Shown here piece after piece: positions 35,011 through 44,927 of a stretch of 64,000 bases of DNA. Under the pieces are notes generated by a model. The model was not told where the DNA came from, searched no databases, and saw only the letters and a list, made by a program, of their open reading frames with translations. How positions within the stretch are numbered: the first letter of the stretch is position 1; each line of letters starts with the position of its first letter. The stretch spans positions 6,200,001-6,264,000 of the forward strand of contig NZ_CP036262.1 of the NCBI RefSeq assembly GCF_007741495.1, written 5' to 3'. A program made the translations under genes and the position numbers. This stretch comes from Roseimaritima multifibrata (GTDB lineage Bacteria > Planctomycetota > Planctomycetia > Pirellulales > Pirellulaceae).

Positions 35011-36342
35011 CTAAGATTCATTGGCGATGCAAAACAATTTCTCTTGACGCCCGGCCCCCTGCCCTACGCCCACTCGAAAAAGGATGGCGTCGCCCGCCAC
35101 TGCCGGACTTGCGTAACAATCGTCACCGAGCCGATTCTTGGCTACCAGCTGATACTTTTCTGCACCGGCCTGGAACACATAATCGTTGCCCGACAAATCG
35201 GACACGTACACGTTTCCTCCGGCGATCACCGGCGAACTACTAAAATTCCCCCCAAGCCGTTTCTTCCAGTGCTGTTTGCCGTCGACGGCATCCCAGCAGT
35301 ACGCAACTCCGTCGTCACTGACAGCGAAAAGGTTCTTTCCATCGGTGACCAGCGATGGTTCATAAAGACCGGTCCGATTGGACCAAATTTGCTTTCCTTT
35401 CCCGTCAACACAGATAGTTTCTTTTTCAGGATAGCCGCCCGAGGCATAGATACGATCCGCCGTCGCGATTGCAGTCCCACAAGTAGCTTCGGCGATACAA
35501 GGCGTCTCCCATAGCATTTCGCCCGTCGCAGGTGCGTAACTAGCCAACCGGTCACCACCGGAGATCACCACTTGATCGACGCCGTCCACCGTAACCAATG
35601 CGGGACTGGAATAACTACTGACATTCCCTCGAGACCGTCGCCAAGCGATTTCACCGGTGCGAACGTCCAAACCAACGAGGTACCCACCTCCGCTATTATC
35701 CGCCGCAATAATCACAAGAGACTTGTACAAAACGGGCGACGGCGCGTATCCGAACTTAGAAACGAACGCTCCAATATCGGTTTGCCAAAGGAGTTCACCC
35801 TCCATATCCAACGCCGTGGCCCACACATGATCGCTATTGAGGTGTGCGGTAACCAATCGAACTCCATCGGAAGCGATTGTTCCATTCGCATGGGTCGCCT
35901 TCCGATGAACGGCTCGAGCGGAAGGCAACCCGCCAGAATGCACGACCCTTTTCCAAAGTTCTCTGCCATCATTGCGATCGTATGCCAACACGAATTGCTC
36001 AGCAGGGGTTTCGGTTGCCGAGCCAATCACAACCAAATCGCCCACAACAATCGGACTACTGTGCCCGCGTCCCGGCACATCGGCTTGCCAGCGAACATTT
36101 GATTCAGCGTTCCACTCTGTTGGCAACGCCGACGTCGTCGCGGCATCTTCATTCGCCCGCCCACCCACACCGCCACGCCACTGCGGCCACGCAAGATCCA
36201 ACTCTCCATCAACCGCAATCTCTTCAACGGTCACGCCACTATCATTGACCGAAACTTCGACCACCGGTGTTCGTTTGCCACAGCCAACGGTCGCCAGCCC
36301 AATAACAGTGATACCGCAGACAACGGAGAAGGATCGTTTCAT
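35011..36342 (-). CDS. PQQ-like beta-propeller lipoprotein
   Basis: 443 residues with a lipoprotein signal: hydrophobic run, then lipobox TVGC (Cys at ~21). The remainder shows repeated PQQ-type blades: LAWPQWRGG near residue 50, then YDRNDGRELWKR, LDMEGELLWQTD, LDVRTGEIAWRR, YAPATGEMLWET and WDAVDGKQHWKK. Quinoprotein catalytic residues are not evident, so it is better seen as an outer-membrane or periplasmic propeller (BamB-like fold) of unknown role. It stands alone upstream of pgm on the same strand. Confidence 0.88.
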   Translation of the reverse strand: MKRSFSVVCGITVIGLATVGCGKRTPVVEVSVNDSGVTVEEIAVDGELDLAWPQWRGGVGGRANEDAATTSALPTEWNAESNVRWQADVPGRGHSSPIVVGDLVVIGSATETPAEQFVLAYDRNDGRELWKRVVHSGGLPSARAVHRKATHANGTIASDGVRLVTAHLNSDHVWATALDMEGELLWQTDIGAFVSKFGYAPSPVLYKSLVIIAADNSGGGYLVGLDVRTGEIAWRRSRGNVSSYSSPALVTVDGVDQVVISGGDRLASYAPATGEMLWETPCIAEATCGTAIATADRIYASGGYPEKETICVDGKGKQIWSNRTGLYEPSLVTDGKNLFAVSDDGVAYCWDAVDGKQHWKKRLGGNFSSSPVIAGGNVYVSDLSGNDYVFQAGAEKYQLVAKNRLGDDCYASPAVAGDAILFRVGVGQGAGRQEKLFCIANES

Positions 36343-36387
36343 AGACTTTCACTTAAATCCAACATCCCACCGCGAACCATGATGAGA

Positions 36388-36429
36388 TCAAAAAGGAAAA
36401 TGCTCGGCCGCGGAAACAGCCGGCCGAGC
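36388..36429 (-). terminator. Rho-independent terminator after the DUF1579 gene
   Basis: Read on the minus strand, a 9-bp GC-rich stem (GCTCGGCCG / CGGCCGAGC, 10-base loop) is followed by ATTTTCCTTTTTG. It lies 66 bases downstream of the DUF1579 stop and 45 bases before the PQQ-protein start, separating the two transcripts. Confidence 0.65.
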
Positions 36430-36495
36430 CGATACGATTCATTCTAACGGCGAATTCCCAAAATCCGCAGAGCACTACTTTTAGGGGTGGCAACA

Positions 36496-37041
36496 CTACT
36501 TGGTTCGAGTGTATTTCATTTCAAAAATCTTGATCATTTCATCTCCGACGGCCATCTGCATGGTCATCCGATGTGTGCCGTCATCATTGTATTTTGTCGT
36601 GATGAGATGTTTTGCGGGCTGTCCGTCAACTCCTGGCCCTATCCCCTCAAGGGTCAACGTGTTGCTGGCTTTGTCATGTGTGCCGACCAGATCCATCTTT
36701 TTCGGTCCCAAAGAATCGAACCAGGTCCCGACATACTTTTTCGATTCTTGGTCGTACCCGTAAACACCATGCCCACTGAACTCCAACCCCATCATGTTCC
36801 CTTGAAAATTAGACAACAGCCAAAACTCGCCGAGCATGCGGTTGGTCTCTTTACCTTTGGAAACGGTCGGTTCGCCGGGACCTTGCCATGCTTTAATTTC
36901 GACGTCCCATGTTCCCGCATCGGCTTGAAGAAGCTCAAATTCAGGGCCGGGTTTCGGCAATTCGGTATCCTGCCCCAGCAATACGGGGGAAACGCAAAGA
37001 ACCGTGGCCAGAAAAACCATTGCGGAACCTAGAAATTTCAT
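36496..37041 (-). CDS. Secreted DUF1579 protein
   Basis: 181 residues from the ATG at 37039-37041; close in-frame ATGs at 37047 and 37053 are equally possible, while the longer frame to 37143 is not. A signal peptide (MKFLGSAMVFLATVLCVSPVLLGQ) precedes a DUF1579 domain: LQADAGTWDVEIKAW, then NRMLGEFWLLSNFQG, GVYGYDQESKKYVGTWFDS and a C-terminal YTRTK. The family is a small lipocalin-like beta barrel of unknown function. It is monocistronic, ending in a clear terminator. Confidence 0.85.
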   Translation of the reverse strand: MKFLGSAMVFLATVLCVSPVLLGQDTELPKPGPEFELLQADAGTWDVEIKAWQGPGEPTVSKGKETNRMLGEFWLLSNFQGNMMGLEFSGHGVYGYDQESKKYVGTWFDSLGPKKMDLVGTHDKASNTLTLEGIGPGVDGQPAKHLITTKYNDDGTHRMTMQMAVGDEMIKIFEMKYTRTK

Positions 37042-37245
37042 ACTCATCACCATGGATTGCAGAGAGTTGCGATACAGAAAAGAACCCGGTGAAACCACCG
37101 CGATCGAATTCAAATCGTAGTGCATCCTCCGCTGCATTGCCAAACGATTTCATCGTTCTGCAGTCCAAAAAAGCCGCATGTCGGCGTGCCCCCAAGAGAA
37201 GGGTGATGGCAAATCAAACCGCACGAGAAAAGGTTCAGCGAAAAA

Positions 37246-38454
37246 TTACTTCTCGCCGACGGTGCTTTTCAGTTTAGCAATGAGAAATTCTTCCAGCGAT
37301 TCATATTCGGTTTCCGCGGGCATATCCGGAGCGGTAACAACGCACTCCAGACCACGCGCCTTCATTGCCTCTTGCAACTTCAACCCCAGCAATACGTGAT
37401 GCACCCAAATCGAAGACGCCGAATCTTTGGTGACTTTCACATTCGGGCGGCTATAGGTCATATAGACGCTGGCGGAGTCATCTTCTGAAAGATGATGGAT
37501 CGGCGATGCGTCTTTCATCAAACGAAGGACGTCAGGCTCGTCCAGCTCGTCATTGGTTTTGACGCCCAAGAAAGCAGGGAGTGCACGATCCATCTCTAAG
37601 TCAGGAACGCCAAACCAATCTCGAAAAGTGTGCATGTCGTAAGTCGACTGGCCATTCATCGCGCCAGCCGCAACGATCCGAGTCGATTGCCGTGCGATGG
37701 GATCGTCGCTACTCGGATCGGCCAAGTCGTCATGGAAAGCCAGCCAAAGACTAATTCCCGCCCCGGCCGACCCTCCAAAGCAACCGATTTGGTCGGGCTG
37801 GATGTTCCATTCCGCTGCTCGATGACGGATCGTTTGCAGACCTCGCGCGGCGTCCTGCATCATGATTGGATACGGCCCAGAATCGGACAACCGATAATTC
37901 ATCGAAGCAACCGCAATCCCCGCTTTATGAAAAGTCTGGATCGTTGAATTCTGTACCAGAGACTTATCGCCGCCACGAAAACCGCCGCCATGGATAAAGA
38001 TCACAAGGGGGGTGGGCGCTTCCGCATCCGGAACAGGCCATAGGTCAAAACGTTGCAATTCGTGTTCGCCATACGCAACGTCAGGGACGGGAGCCTCCAC
38101 CTTTAAGGCTCGATTTCTCTGCGAACGCGGAGCCTGATTTTCTCGACTAGCTGCCTGATGAGTTCGCAATTCCTGCCAACTCAACTCGCCATCTTTGTTG
38201 GTATCGGCATCAGGAAAGCGGTTTAGCAGCTGTTTCAGACGAGCTTTCCCTTCGGGGCTACTTCGTCGTTTTTCCATATGCCGGGCGATTTCACGGGCCG
38301 ACAAAAGACCGTCCTCATTTGTGTCGGCTTCCGGAAATCGCTGCAACAATTCAGCTCGCCGACTCTCCGCGCCATCAAGCGAGCGGCCCGAGTCCTGACA
38401 GAATCCGGTTGCACAGAAGCAAAAACAAAGCAGACTCATGATGTAGTTTTTCAT
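37246..38454 (-). CDS. Secreted alpha/beta-hydrolase (esterase) with N-terminal EF-hands
   Basis: 402 residues from the ATG at 38452-38454, which begins a signal peptide; the frame is open further upstream. Two EF-hand loops come first (DTNEDGLLSARE ~44-55, DTNKDGELSWQE ~84-95). The alpha/beta-hydrolase domain follows, with oxyanion motif HGGG (155-158) and nucleophile Ser229 in GGSAGAG, as in carboxylesterase/BD-FAE-like enzymes that deacetylate or de-esterify polysaccharides. The C-terminal WVHHVLLGLKLQEAM supplies the catalytic His region. Substrate unknown. Confidence 0.88.
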   Translation of the reverse strand: MKNYIMSLLCFCFCATGFCQDSGRSLDGAESRRAELLQRFPEADTNEDGLLSAREIARHMEKRRSSPEGKARLKQLLNRFPDADTNKDGELSWQELRTHQAASRENQAPRSQRNRALKVEAPVPDVAYGEHELQRFDLWPVPDAEAPTPLVIFIHGGGFRGGDKSLVQNSTIQTFHKAGIAVASMNYRLSDSGPYPIMMQDAARGLQTIRHRAAEWNIQPDQIGCFGGSAGAGISLWLAFHDDLADPSSDDPIARQSTRIVAAGAMNGQSTYDMHTFRDWFGVPDLEMDRALPAFLGVKTNDELDEPDVLRLMKDASPIHHLSEDDSASVYMTYSRPNVKVTKDSASSIWVHHVLLGLKLQEAMKARGLECVVTAPDMPAETEYESLEEFLIAKLKSTVGEK

Positions 38455-38673
38455 GTCTTTATTAACTCCGTCGAGCAAAATTTGTTTCGAAAGAGGCATA
38501 AAAAATATCGAAACCCGGTAGGCTACAGCGTAAACGAACTGCAAAGTTATGCAAAAGATCACTAGGTGAAAAAAGTTCCGATTCGTCACATCACCAGTCG
38601 GCCGAATTAAAGACGCACGTCACCCCCGCGTCCAACTGCGATACAAAAACCGAAGATCCCTGGATCCGTCATC

Positions 38674-40422
38674 ATGCGAACCATCCTCCCATTAACCACG
38701 ATCCTGCTGTTGACCAGCTTCTTTTCAGTGGGCTCAGCCGATCAAGAAAACCGGTTACCCAGAAAGGGCGTTGGTCAGTTGGGTGAACCCATTTTGTGGA
38801 TCCCCGTGCCGAAGTCCCCCGATCAATTCTACATGGGGCAGCGTTCAGGCGACGGGCGGCTAATCCTAACGCCAAACGAAGCGTTCTTCCCAAACCTTGG
38901 ACTGACCGCAAGCGGTCGTGGTTCCGTGGAAGACGTCGAGAACTTAAACGGCGGCAAATCACTCGCGACCATCAACAAATGGGATGCCGGGGACACCGCA
39001 GAATGGGGACTGTTTTTTGAAAATCCCGGCAAGTTGACCATCCGAGTCTGGATGTCCGCGACCAGCGAGCAAAGCAAATTCACTTTGCGGATTGGTGAAA
39101 AAGCAATGCCGATTGAAACCAAAATCTCCGGCGACAGTGCGACGTTCGTTGGCATGGCGACGTATACGATTCAGCAGCCAGGACAACAGACCCTGAAACT
39201 AACCTGCGACGATGCTTCACCCGGCTGCAATCTAGACTGGATTGAAATTTCCGGAACCGCAGCGACCAACGCTGCCGTCCTCCGGAAACGTTGGCGTCCC
39301 GCTGCCGCCCATACCAAATTCTCCAGCTCAACAGCGAAGGAGAACATCCGATTATGGGTGATGGAAATGGATGCGGTTCCAGGCGACCTGGGGTTCTACT
39401 CTCCGATCACAACACCGTTTGGGTATTACGGCCCGACGTGGAAAACGGATGGAACGGTGAACGCAGGTTTTAATTTTTCGCTTTGGTCCTTTGCACGTGG
39501 CAAACCGGAACCTCCGGTTCAACAGTTATCTCATTTACTAGGGATCGGAAATCGGCAAGCCACTTTTGGCGGGTTTGACCATGAAGGAACAGGAGTCAAG
39601 GTTCGTGACTGGGAACCGCTGGAAGGGCGTCAGGGACAACGGCAGGTGCTGGCGCTTCGTGTCGAACCCGGCGAGCAACATGACACGTACTACAGCTATT
39701 TTTACGAAGCAGATACGAAGCGTTGGCGTTTATTTGCCATCGGCAACAAATACAACAAATCGCAACCACTGAAGTCTCTCTGGGTTGGTAGTTTCGTCGA
39801 GGTTCCCGGGCCGCCCCATGTGCAGCGAACCGGGCCCTATGAACGAACGATGCGGTACCGCGGCTGGGTGATGGACACGACTGACCAATGGCATCCCCTG
39901 GATCAAATGCAAAACGGCAACGTTAATCGTCAGACCGGCCTAACTCACACCGATCGCGGGCTCACCAAAGAGGGTTGGTTTTACCTGCAGACCGGAGGAT
40001 GGACGTTTCGCAGAGGATCGCCGGCCGCTCAAGTCAAACTGCCCGAGGCCCAGCAAGTTAAACGGCCAGACTATCTAACGGATCAAGACATTGCGTTTCT
40101 GAAGTCCGTCCCATCGGCGATTACGACAACGATCGTGAAACGGACTGCGAATCGGATCCAGGGTACTTTTCAGATTCGCAATCTAGGAACCGATGCGGAA
40201 GCAACCATTTTCTGGGGAACCGCCGAGGGGCTGACATTTGCTGACCGCTGGCAGAATCACAAACCTCTGGATGATCTTCATGAGGGAGAGAACCCATTCT
40301 CTATCGATTCGAATCAAAATGATCGGCCGGTGTTCGTGCGTCTGCTGTTGAGAAACAACGAAGGGCAGTTCTGGTCGCCTCAGACTCTAACGGCCAGCAC
40401 TTCGCAAGAGCAGGAAAAATAG
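38674..40422 (+). CDS. Secreted DUF3472 domain protein
   Basis: 582 residues with a signal peptide (cleavage near GSADQ, ~residue 24). A beta-sandwich N-terminal region of the DUF5077 kind (~90-195: WDAGDTAEWGLFF...LDWIEISG) precedes DUF3472 (~225-450), recognised by MEMDAVPGDLGFYSPITTPFGYYGP, HEGTG and SLWVGSFVEVPG...MRYRGWVMDTTDQWHPL. The C-terminal part resembles a fibronectin-like domain. DUF3472 proteins are usually encoded near sulfatases and glycan enzymes in planctomycetes. Role unknown. Confidence 0.82.
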   Translation: MRTILPLTTILLLTSFFSVGSADQENRLPRKGVGQLGEPILWIPVPKSPDQFYMGQRSGDGRLILTPNEAFFPNLGLTASGRGSVEDVENLNGGKSLATINKWDAGDTAEWGLFFENPGKLTIRVWMSATSEQSKFTLRIGEKAMPIETKISGDSATFVGMATYTIQQPGQQTLKLTCDDASPGCNLDWIEISGTAATNAAVLRKRWRPAAAHTKFSSSTAKENIRLWVMEMDAVPGDLGFYSPITTPFGYYGPTWKTDGTVNAGFNFSLWSFARGKPEPPVQQLSHLLGIGNRQATFGGFDHEGTGVKVRDWEPLEGRQGQRQVLALRVEPGEQHDTYYSYFYEADTKRWRLFAIGNKYNKSQPLKSLWVGSFVEVPGPPHVQRTGPYERTMRYRGWVMDTTDQWHPLDQMQNGNVNRQTGLTHTDRGLTKEGWFYLQTGGWTFRRGSPAAQVKLPEAQQVKRPDYLTDQDIAFLKSVPSAITTTIVKRTANRIQGTFQIRNLGTDAEATIFWGTAEGLTFADRWQNHKPLDDLHEGENPFSIDSNQNDRPVFVRLLLRNNEGQFWSPQTLTASTSQEQEK

Positions 40423-40423
40423 A

Positions 40424-40710
40424 ATGAATTTGCCGGTCGGCTTTCTTAGCGGAACGGCGCGAGCCGTCCGGCCACCGCATAGAAAACAGAATGAATTTGC
40501 CGGACGGCTTGCGCCCAATGCCGTCGTCTTTCTTAGCGGAACGGCGCGAGCCGTCCGGCCACCGCATAGAAAACAGAATGAATTTGCCGGACGGCTTGCG
40601 CCGTTCCGCTAAGAATTGGGGCTGAGCGGAAGGGCATTCTACGGTGGGGGCTCCGTTATCGTTTTGCGGCGATGCAGGCCGGACGGCTTGCGCCGTTCCG
40701 CTAAGAAATG
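40424..40710. repeat. Cluster of family B palindromic elements
   Basis: Three direct copies of the core TTCTTAGCGGAACGGCGCGA..CCGTCCGGC..CGCATAGAAAACA alternate with inverted copies of the complement (CGGACGGCTTGCGCCGTTCC), giving nested hairpins. The cluster begins one base after the DUF3472 stop and ends 20 bases before the convergent membrane-protein gene. The core is shared with the elements at 9080 and 49427. Confidence 0.8.
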
Positions 40711-40729
40711 GAGGCGTTGATAGTCACGC

Positions 40730-41554
40730 TCAGCTAGATTCGGGTGATTCTTGTAGGGTCATCAGTGCACCTATGAAGAAACAGACCGCTCCTAATAAGG
40801 TGAATAAAGTCGCAAGCATCACGACGGTTTGATTTGGCAGCCCGGGCGGAACGAACGCAAAACAGGCCGAGATCATAAAGCTGATGCAACCTAGTAAGTT
40901 GATAAAATTCAGCCACCATGCCCAACTCCTTGGCCGAAATGCCCAATGGGCATGGCAGACTTCGACAAATGCTAGATAGCCGGACGCTAGAAACAAAATC
41001 GATCCAAAAAAATCAGGAGCCCAAACCACGACATCCTGCTGCAACCAGTCAAGCGACGTCAACATCGCATCGAACGTATTGAAATTAAAGAGGATCGTCC
41101 CCCCGAACTGCAATGCGCAGCTTAGCCAACCGATCTCATGAGGTCGCCAGCCAAACAGGACTCGCCGCCGGTTTGATGGTTCCGTCGCCGCATCCGCATT
41201 CGCGGCTTGAAAAAGCTGAAGCCCTGCAGCGAAGGTAAAAGGAATCGAACCTAAAAAATAGATTCCACCGATGTTTAATTCCTTCGCAAAGGATCCCGCC
41301 AATGATGGAAACAGCAACAGTAAACTTGCGAATGCGAAACAAACCGAACCAATCGCAAAAGCTCCACCGATCCATTGATTCAATCGTTGAGGCACCGCAA
41401 TCGGTTGTGAGCCGTCACCGCACAACCTCGTTATAAATTTGCGATGCATCCGCGACGTCCAAACACGGACCCTTCCATCGGCATGATAAACACGCCGTGT
41501 TATGAACGGCCACGCGCCTGTCGCCTCAACGCAATCCTCTGAATCGTTTTGCAC
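40730..41554 (-). CDS. Multi-pass membrane protein, possibly YrhK-like
   Basis: 274 residues with about six membrane segments. Two related-looking segments (IYFLGSIPFTFAAGLQLFQAA and FFGSILFLASGYLAFVE) resemble the small YrhK domain, suggesting an internal repeat, but this is a weak call. The N-terminal ~40 residues contain RRVYHADGRVRVWTSRMHRKF and are included because they look coding. It lies 55 bases downstream of the glutamate decarboxylase gene on the same strand and may belong to its transcript. Function unknown. Confidence 0.65.
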   Translation of the reverse strand: MQNDSEDCVEATGAWPFITRRVYHADGRVRVWTSRMHRKFITRLCGDGSQPIAVPQRLNQWIGGAFAIGSVCFAFASLLLLFPSLAGSFAKELNIGGIYFLGSIPFTFAAGLQLFQAANADAATEPSNRRRVLFGWRPHEIGWLSCALQFGGTILFNFNTFDAMLTSLDWLQQDVVVWAPDFFGSILFLASGYLAFVEVCHAHWAFRPRSWAWWLNFINLLGCISFMISACFAFVPPGLPNQTVVMLATLFTLLGAVCFFIGALMTLQESPESS

Positions 41555-41609
41555 CGGTTTCCAGACTCCGAGTTACTTGAATGTCTATCGACACTCTTCA
41601 ACAAAGTGA

Positions 41610-43022
41610 TTAGTGATGGAACCCGGAAGCTTCATCAGCACTCATCGGCGTATGTACTGGATGCGATTTGTAATAATCGATCGCTCGTTTCATATCCTCA
41701 ACAAGCAGAGAACCAAGATCACGGCTAACACCATGCCGGACCAAGATCCGTTGAATGGCAAGGTCTTCGCGTTTGGGCGGAAGCGAGTAGGCAGGAACCT
41801 GCCAGCCTCTGGCTCGCAGCCGATCAGCGAAATCGTAAAGGCTAAAACCTGGATCGACACCCTCTTTTAGTTTCCAGCAAAGTGCCGGAATCCCCGACGC
41901 CATGTCTCCGTCGTAGATCACGTCAAACGGGCCAAGTTTTGCCACTTCACCCGCAATGTATTTTGCCGTTTCATAACAAGCGGTGTGAATTTTTCGGTAG
42001 CCTTCATGCCCCAGACGCAAAAAATTGTAGTACTGGCAAACGATCTGGCCTCCGGGCCGCGAGAAATTCAATGCGATATCTCGCATATTTCCTCCCAGAT
42101 AGTTGACCCAAAAAATCTCTTCCTCGGGCAGGTCCGCTTCCTCTCGCCAAATTGCCCAGCCAACGCCCAGGGGTGCCAACCCAAACTTATGCCCCGATGC
42201 GTTAATCGATTTGACACGCGGGATACGGAAATCCCAGACCAGATCCGGAGCACAAAACGGAGCAAGGAAACCGCCGCTGGCACCATCGACGTGCATCCGA
42301 ATATCAAGCCCGGTACTTTCTTGCAACTGATCGAGTGCGTCGGCAATCTCTTTCACAGGTTCGTACTGGCAGGTAAACGTGACCCCCAGCGTGGGGACGA
42401 CACCAATTGTGTTTTCATCGCATCGCCGAACCACCTCTTCAGCATTCAAGATCAAGCGATCGCCCTCCATCGGGACTTCGCGTAGTTCGATATCCCAGTA
42501 GCGTGCAAATTTGTGCCAGCAAACCTGTACCGGGCCGGTCACCAGATTGGGTTTATCGATCGACTTCCCGGCCGCTTTGCGTTTTGCCTCCCAAGCTCGT
42601 TTCATCGCCATACCGCCCAACATCGCTGCCTCACTAGAACCGGTTGTCGAACAACCGATAGTGTTGGCAGCGTCGGGCGAATTCCACAGGTCGGCAAGCA
42701 TGTGAACGCAGCGACCTTCGATTTCGGCGGTCTGCGGATACTCATCCTTATCGACCATATTTTTGTCCATGCACTCGTCCATCAACTTGTGCACTTCGGG
42801 CTCTGCCCACGTCTGACAAAATGTCGCCAAATTTTGCCGTGAATTGCCATCCAGCATCAATTCATCGTGCACCGCTGAGTAGACGTCCCGCGGAGAGTGT
42901 TCCTGCAGCGGAAACTTGTACTTTGGCATCGAAACGGACATATCCGACGAAGCATAGATTTCATCGTCAACCAAATCGCGAATCGAATTTTTGTCGTGTA
43001 GAGGCATTGGTATATTCAACAA
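41610..43022 (-). CDS. gad: Glutamate decarboxylase
   Basis: 470 residues, matching bacterial GadA/GadB. It converts glutamate to GABA and CO2 with pyridoxal phosphate, consuming a proton. The PLP lysine is K279 in [10 protein letters not shown]; the cofactor-binding Asp is in HVDGASGG (246-253, where E. coli has HVDAASGG). Other conserved parts are [22 protein letters not shown] and [14 protein letters not shown]. The C-terminus ends in HisHis, comparable with the pH-sensing tail of E. coli GadB. No glutamate/GABA antiporter gene is adjacent; the only companion is an uncharacterised membrane protein 55 bases downstream. Confidence 0.95.
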   Translation of the reverse strand: MLNIPMPLHDKNSIRDLVDDEIYASSDMSVSMPKYKFPLQEHSPRDVYSAVHDELMLDGNSRQNLATFCQTWAEPEVHKLMDECMDKNMVDKDEYPQTAEIEGRCVHMLADLWNSPDAANTIGCSTTGSSEAAMLGGMAMKRAWEAKRKAAGKSIDKPNLVTGPVQVCWHKFARYWDIELREVPMEGDRLILNAEEVVRRCDENTIGVVPTLGVTFTCQYEPVKEIADALDQLQESTGLDIRMHVDGASGGFLAPFCAPDLVWDFRIPRVKSINASGHKFGLAPLGVGWAIWREEADLPEEEIFWVNYLGGNMRDIALNFSRPGGQIVCQYYNFLRLGHEGYRKIHTACYETAKYIAGEVAKLGPFDVIYDGDMASGIPALCWKLKEGVDPGFSLYDFADRLRARGWQVPAYSLPPKREDLAIQRILVRHGVSRDLGSLLVEDMKRAIDYYKSHPVHTPMSADEASGFHH

Positions 43023-43244
43023 ATACGGTGGTTAAGTTTGCCCTTGTTGCCGTCGGCAAAAAAAACGGGCGACAGCACAACCCTTTCATCGGCTCGCTGC
43101 CCTGTTTCCGTCATTCGTTTTCGCGTTCCACGTGCGGTGGTTTATTGCCAAATCGACCGCACCGCGTCCACAGAGACCGGATCCATAAAAGTTCGAACGA
43201 TCACATGACACACGCTCCATCGCGTCTATCTAGCCAGCGAGCCA

Positions 43245-44741
43245 CTATGTGTCGCTCTCAATAATCTCGCTCATCAGCGCTGAAACGTCTACATCGTTGG
43301 ATAACTGAGCGACCAAGTCTGCATAGGTATTCGCAAACCTTTCGTTCATCGCCAAATCTCCAAACACGGATTTTAATTTCAAGAAGGACAGCGGGTCATC
43401 ATGCGTTCGCTTGGCAGCGTCATGCAACGCCTGCTTAAGCTCGTCCACAATTTCCAATTCCCGACCATGTTGATCGACGCCTTTGTCACTATAAAAACAC
43501 CACGCCGCAATCACCAGGGCGGCGTACTTAACACTTCCACCACGATCAAGATTTGCTTGAATGGTCGGAAGGAGAAAAACCGGAAGCTTGCTTGAACTTT
43601 CCAAACAGATTCGCGCAAGGCTGTCCTTGATGTTGGGGTTACCGAATCGCTCGATCAAGGTGTTTTTATACGCGTCCAGGTCAATCCCCTCCACAGCGTC
43701 CAGTGTCGGAGTCGCTTCCAAGTCCATAAATCGGCGCAAAAACTTCGCAAACAATTTATCCGAAACCGCTTCATCGATCGTTCCGAAACCGTAAATCGCC
43801 CCCAGGATCCCCAGGACGGAATGGCCTGCATTGAGAAGCCTAAGTTTCATCGTTTCATAGGGAGTGACATCGGGCACAAACTGAGCTCCGACCAATTCCC
43901 ATTCAGGCCTCCCATCGGAGAATCGATCTTCGATCACCCATTGGCAGAATGGTTCGCACGTCACCGGCCATTCATCTAGCAGCCCCATCTTTTCATCAAG
44001 GTAGCGGATGTCTTCTGCGGTCGTCACAGGAGTAATTCTGTCGACCATCGCGTTCGGAAAACAAACTTCATTTTCAATCCAATCGGCCAACTCCGGATCC
44101 TGACGACGAGCAAAACCGAGCACCATCTTTCGCGTTAGATTTCCATTGTGCTGAATGTTATCACACGACTGAACGGTGAAAGCAGGGATGCCGTTGGCAC
44201 GCCGCAGCCGAAGAGCGGCAGTCAGATAGCCAAACACAAGTCTGGGCGTCGTGGGATTCTGAAGGTCATGCTGTGCATCGGGATTCGAGAAATCAAAATC
44301 CCCGGTTTCAGTATCGACGTTGTAGCCCCCTTCGGTAATCGTCAGCGAAACAATCCGTATGTCGGGATTGGCCATTCGCTCGATAACCGCCGCAGGATCA
44401 TCACACCCCATCATAAAACCGGTTAGCGATCCGATCACTCGATTTTCGATGTCCCCGGCGGGGTGCTTGGTGATCAACGTATAAAGAGAATCTTGTTTTT
44501 CCAGAACCGCCGCCATCTGCCGGTCCGCCTCTCTCAACCCCACTCCACAAATCCCCCATTCGGGAGTTTCCTGGATCTGCATCAACGCATCGGTGTAATA
44601 GGCCTCGTGAGAGCGATGAAACCCACCAACTCCGACATGCATGATCCCTGCCCTTCCCTCGGTTCGCTGGTACTCAGGGCGAGCTATTTCGGGGCTGAGC
44701 CGAACAAGGTTGTTTTGATTCAGCGAAACAGATTGACTCAT
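43245..44741 (-). CDS. Mannitol dehydrogenase/fructuronate reductase family oxidoreductase
   Basis: 498 residues from the ATG at 44739-44741; the frame is open to 44846 but the shorter start fits the family. NAD(P)-binding motif is in IMHVGVGGFHRSHEAYYTDAL (~33-53). Other landmarks are SLTITEGGYN, FTVQSCDNIQHNG, FPNAMVDRITP and KLRLLNAGHS, all typical of polyol/hexuronate oxidoreductases. It would interconvert a polyol (mannitol, arabitol) or hexuronate with its keto form; the sequence does not decide which. It lies 186 bases downstream of an NCS1-type permease on the same strand. Confidence 0.93.
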   Translation of the reverse strand: MSQSVSLNQNNLVRLSPEIARPEYQRTEGRAGIMHVGVGGFHRSHEAYYTDALMQIQETPEWGICGVGLREADRQMAAVLEKQDSLYTLITKHPAGDIENRVIGSLTGFMMGCDDPAAVIERMANPDIRIVSLTITEGGYNVDTETGDFDFSNPDAQHDLQNPTTPRLVFGYLTAALRLRRANGIPAFTVQSCDNIQHNGNLTRKMVLGFARRQDPELADWIENEVCFPNAMVDRITPVTTAEDIRYLDEKMGLLDEWPVTCEPFCQWVIEDRFSDGRPEWELVGAQFVPDVTPYETMKLRLLNAGHSVLGILGAIYGFGTIDEAVSDKLFAKFLRRFMDLEATPTLDAVEGIDLDAYKNTLIERFGNPNIKDSLARICLESSSKLPVFLLPTIQANLDRGGSVKYAALVIAAWCFYSDKGVDQHGRELEIVDELKQALHDAAKRTHDDPLSFLKLKSVFGDLAMNERFANTYADLVAQLSNDVDVSALMSEIIESDT

Positions 44742-44927
44742 CGAATGGTCCTGAAAACAATACGAATGCAAAGTGGTTAGGAGTTCACGCCGCAGTGACC
44801 GACGACCGCCCGACTGGAGGTCGTCGTTTGATGACGGGTTCTTCAAACGTCACGGTTTCACAATGGGCTAAAACGAAAGTGGATTGCGTAAATCCAGCGT
44901 CCTTCACTCTTCCGGCGAGAGCAAAGG

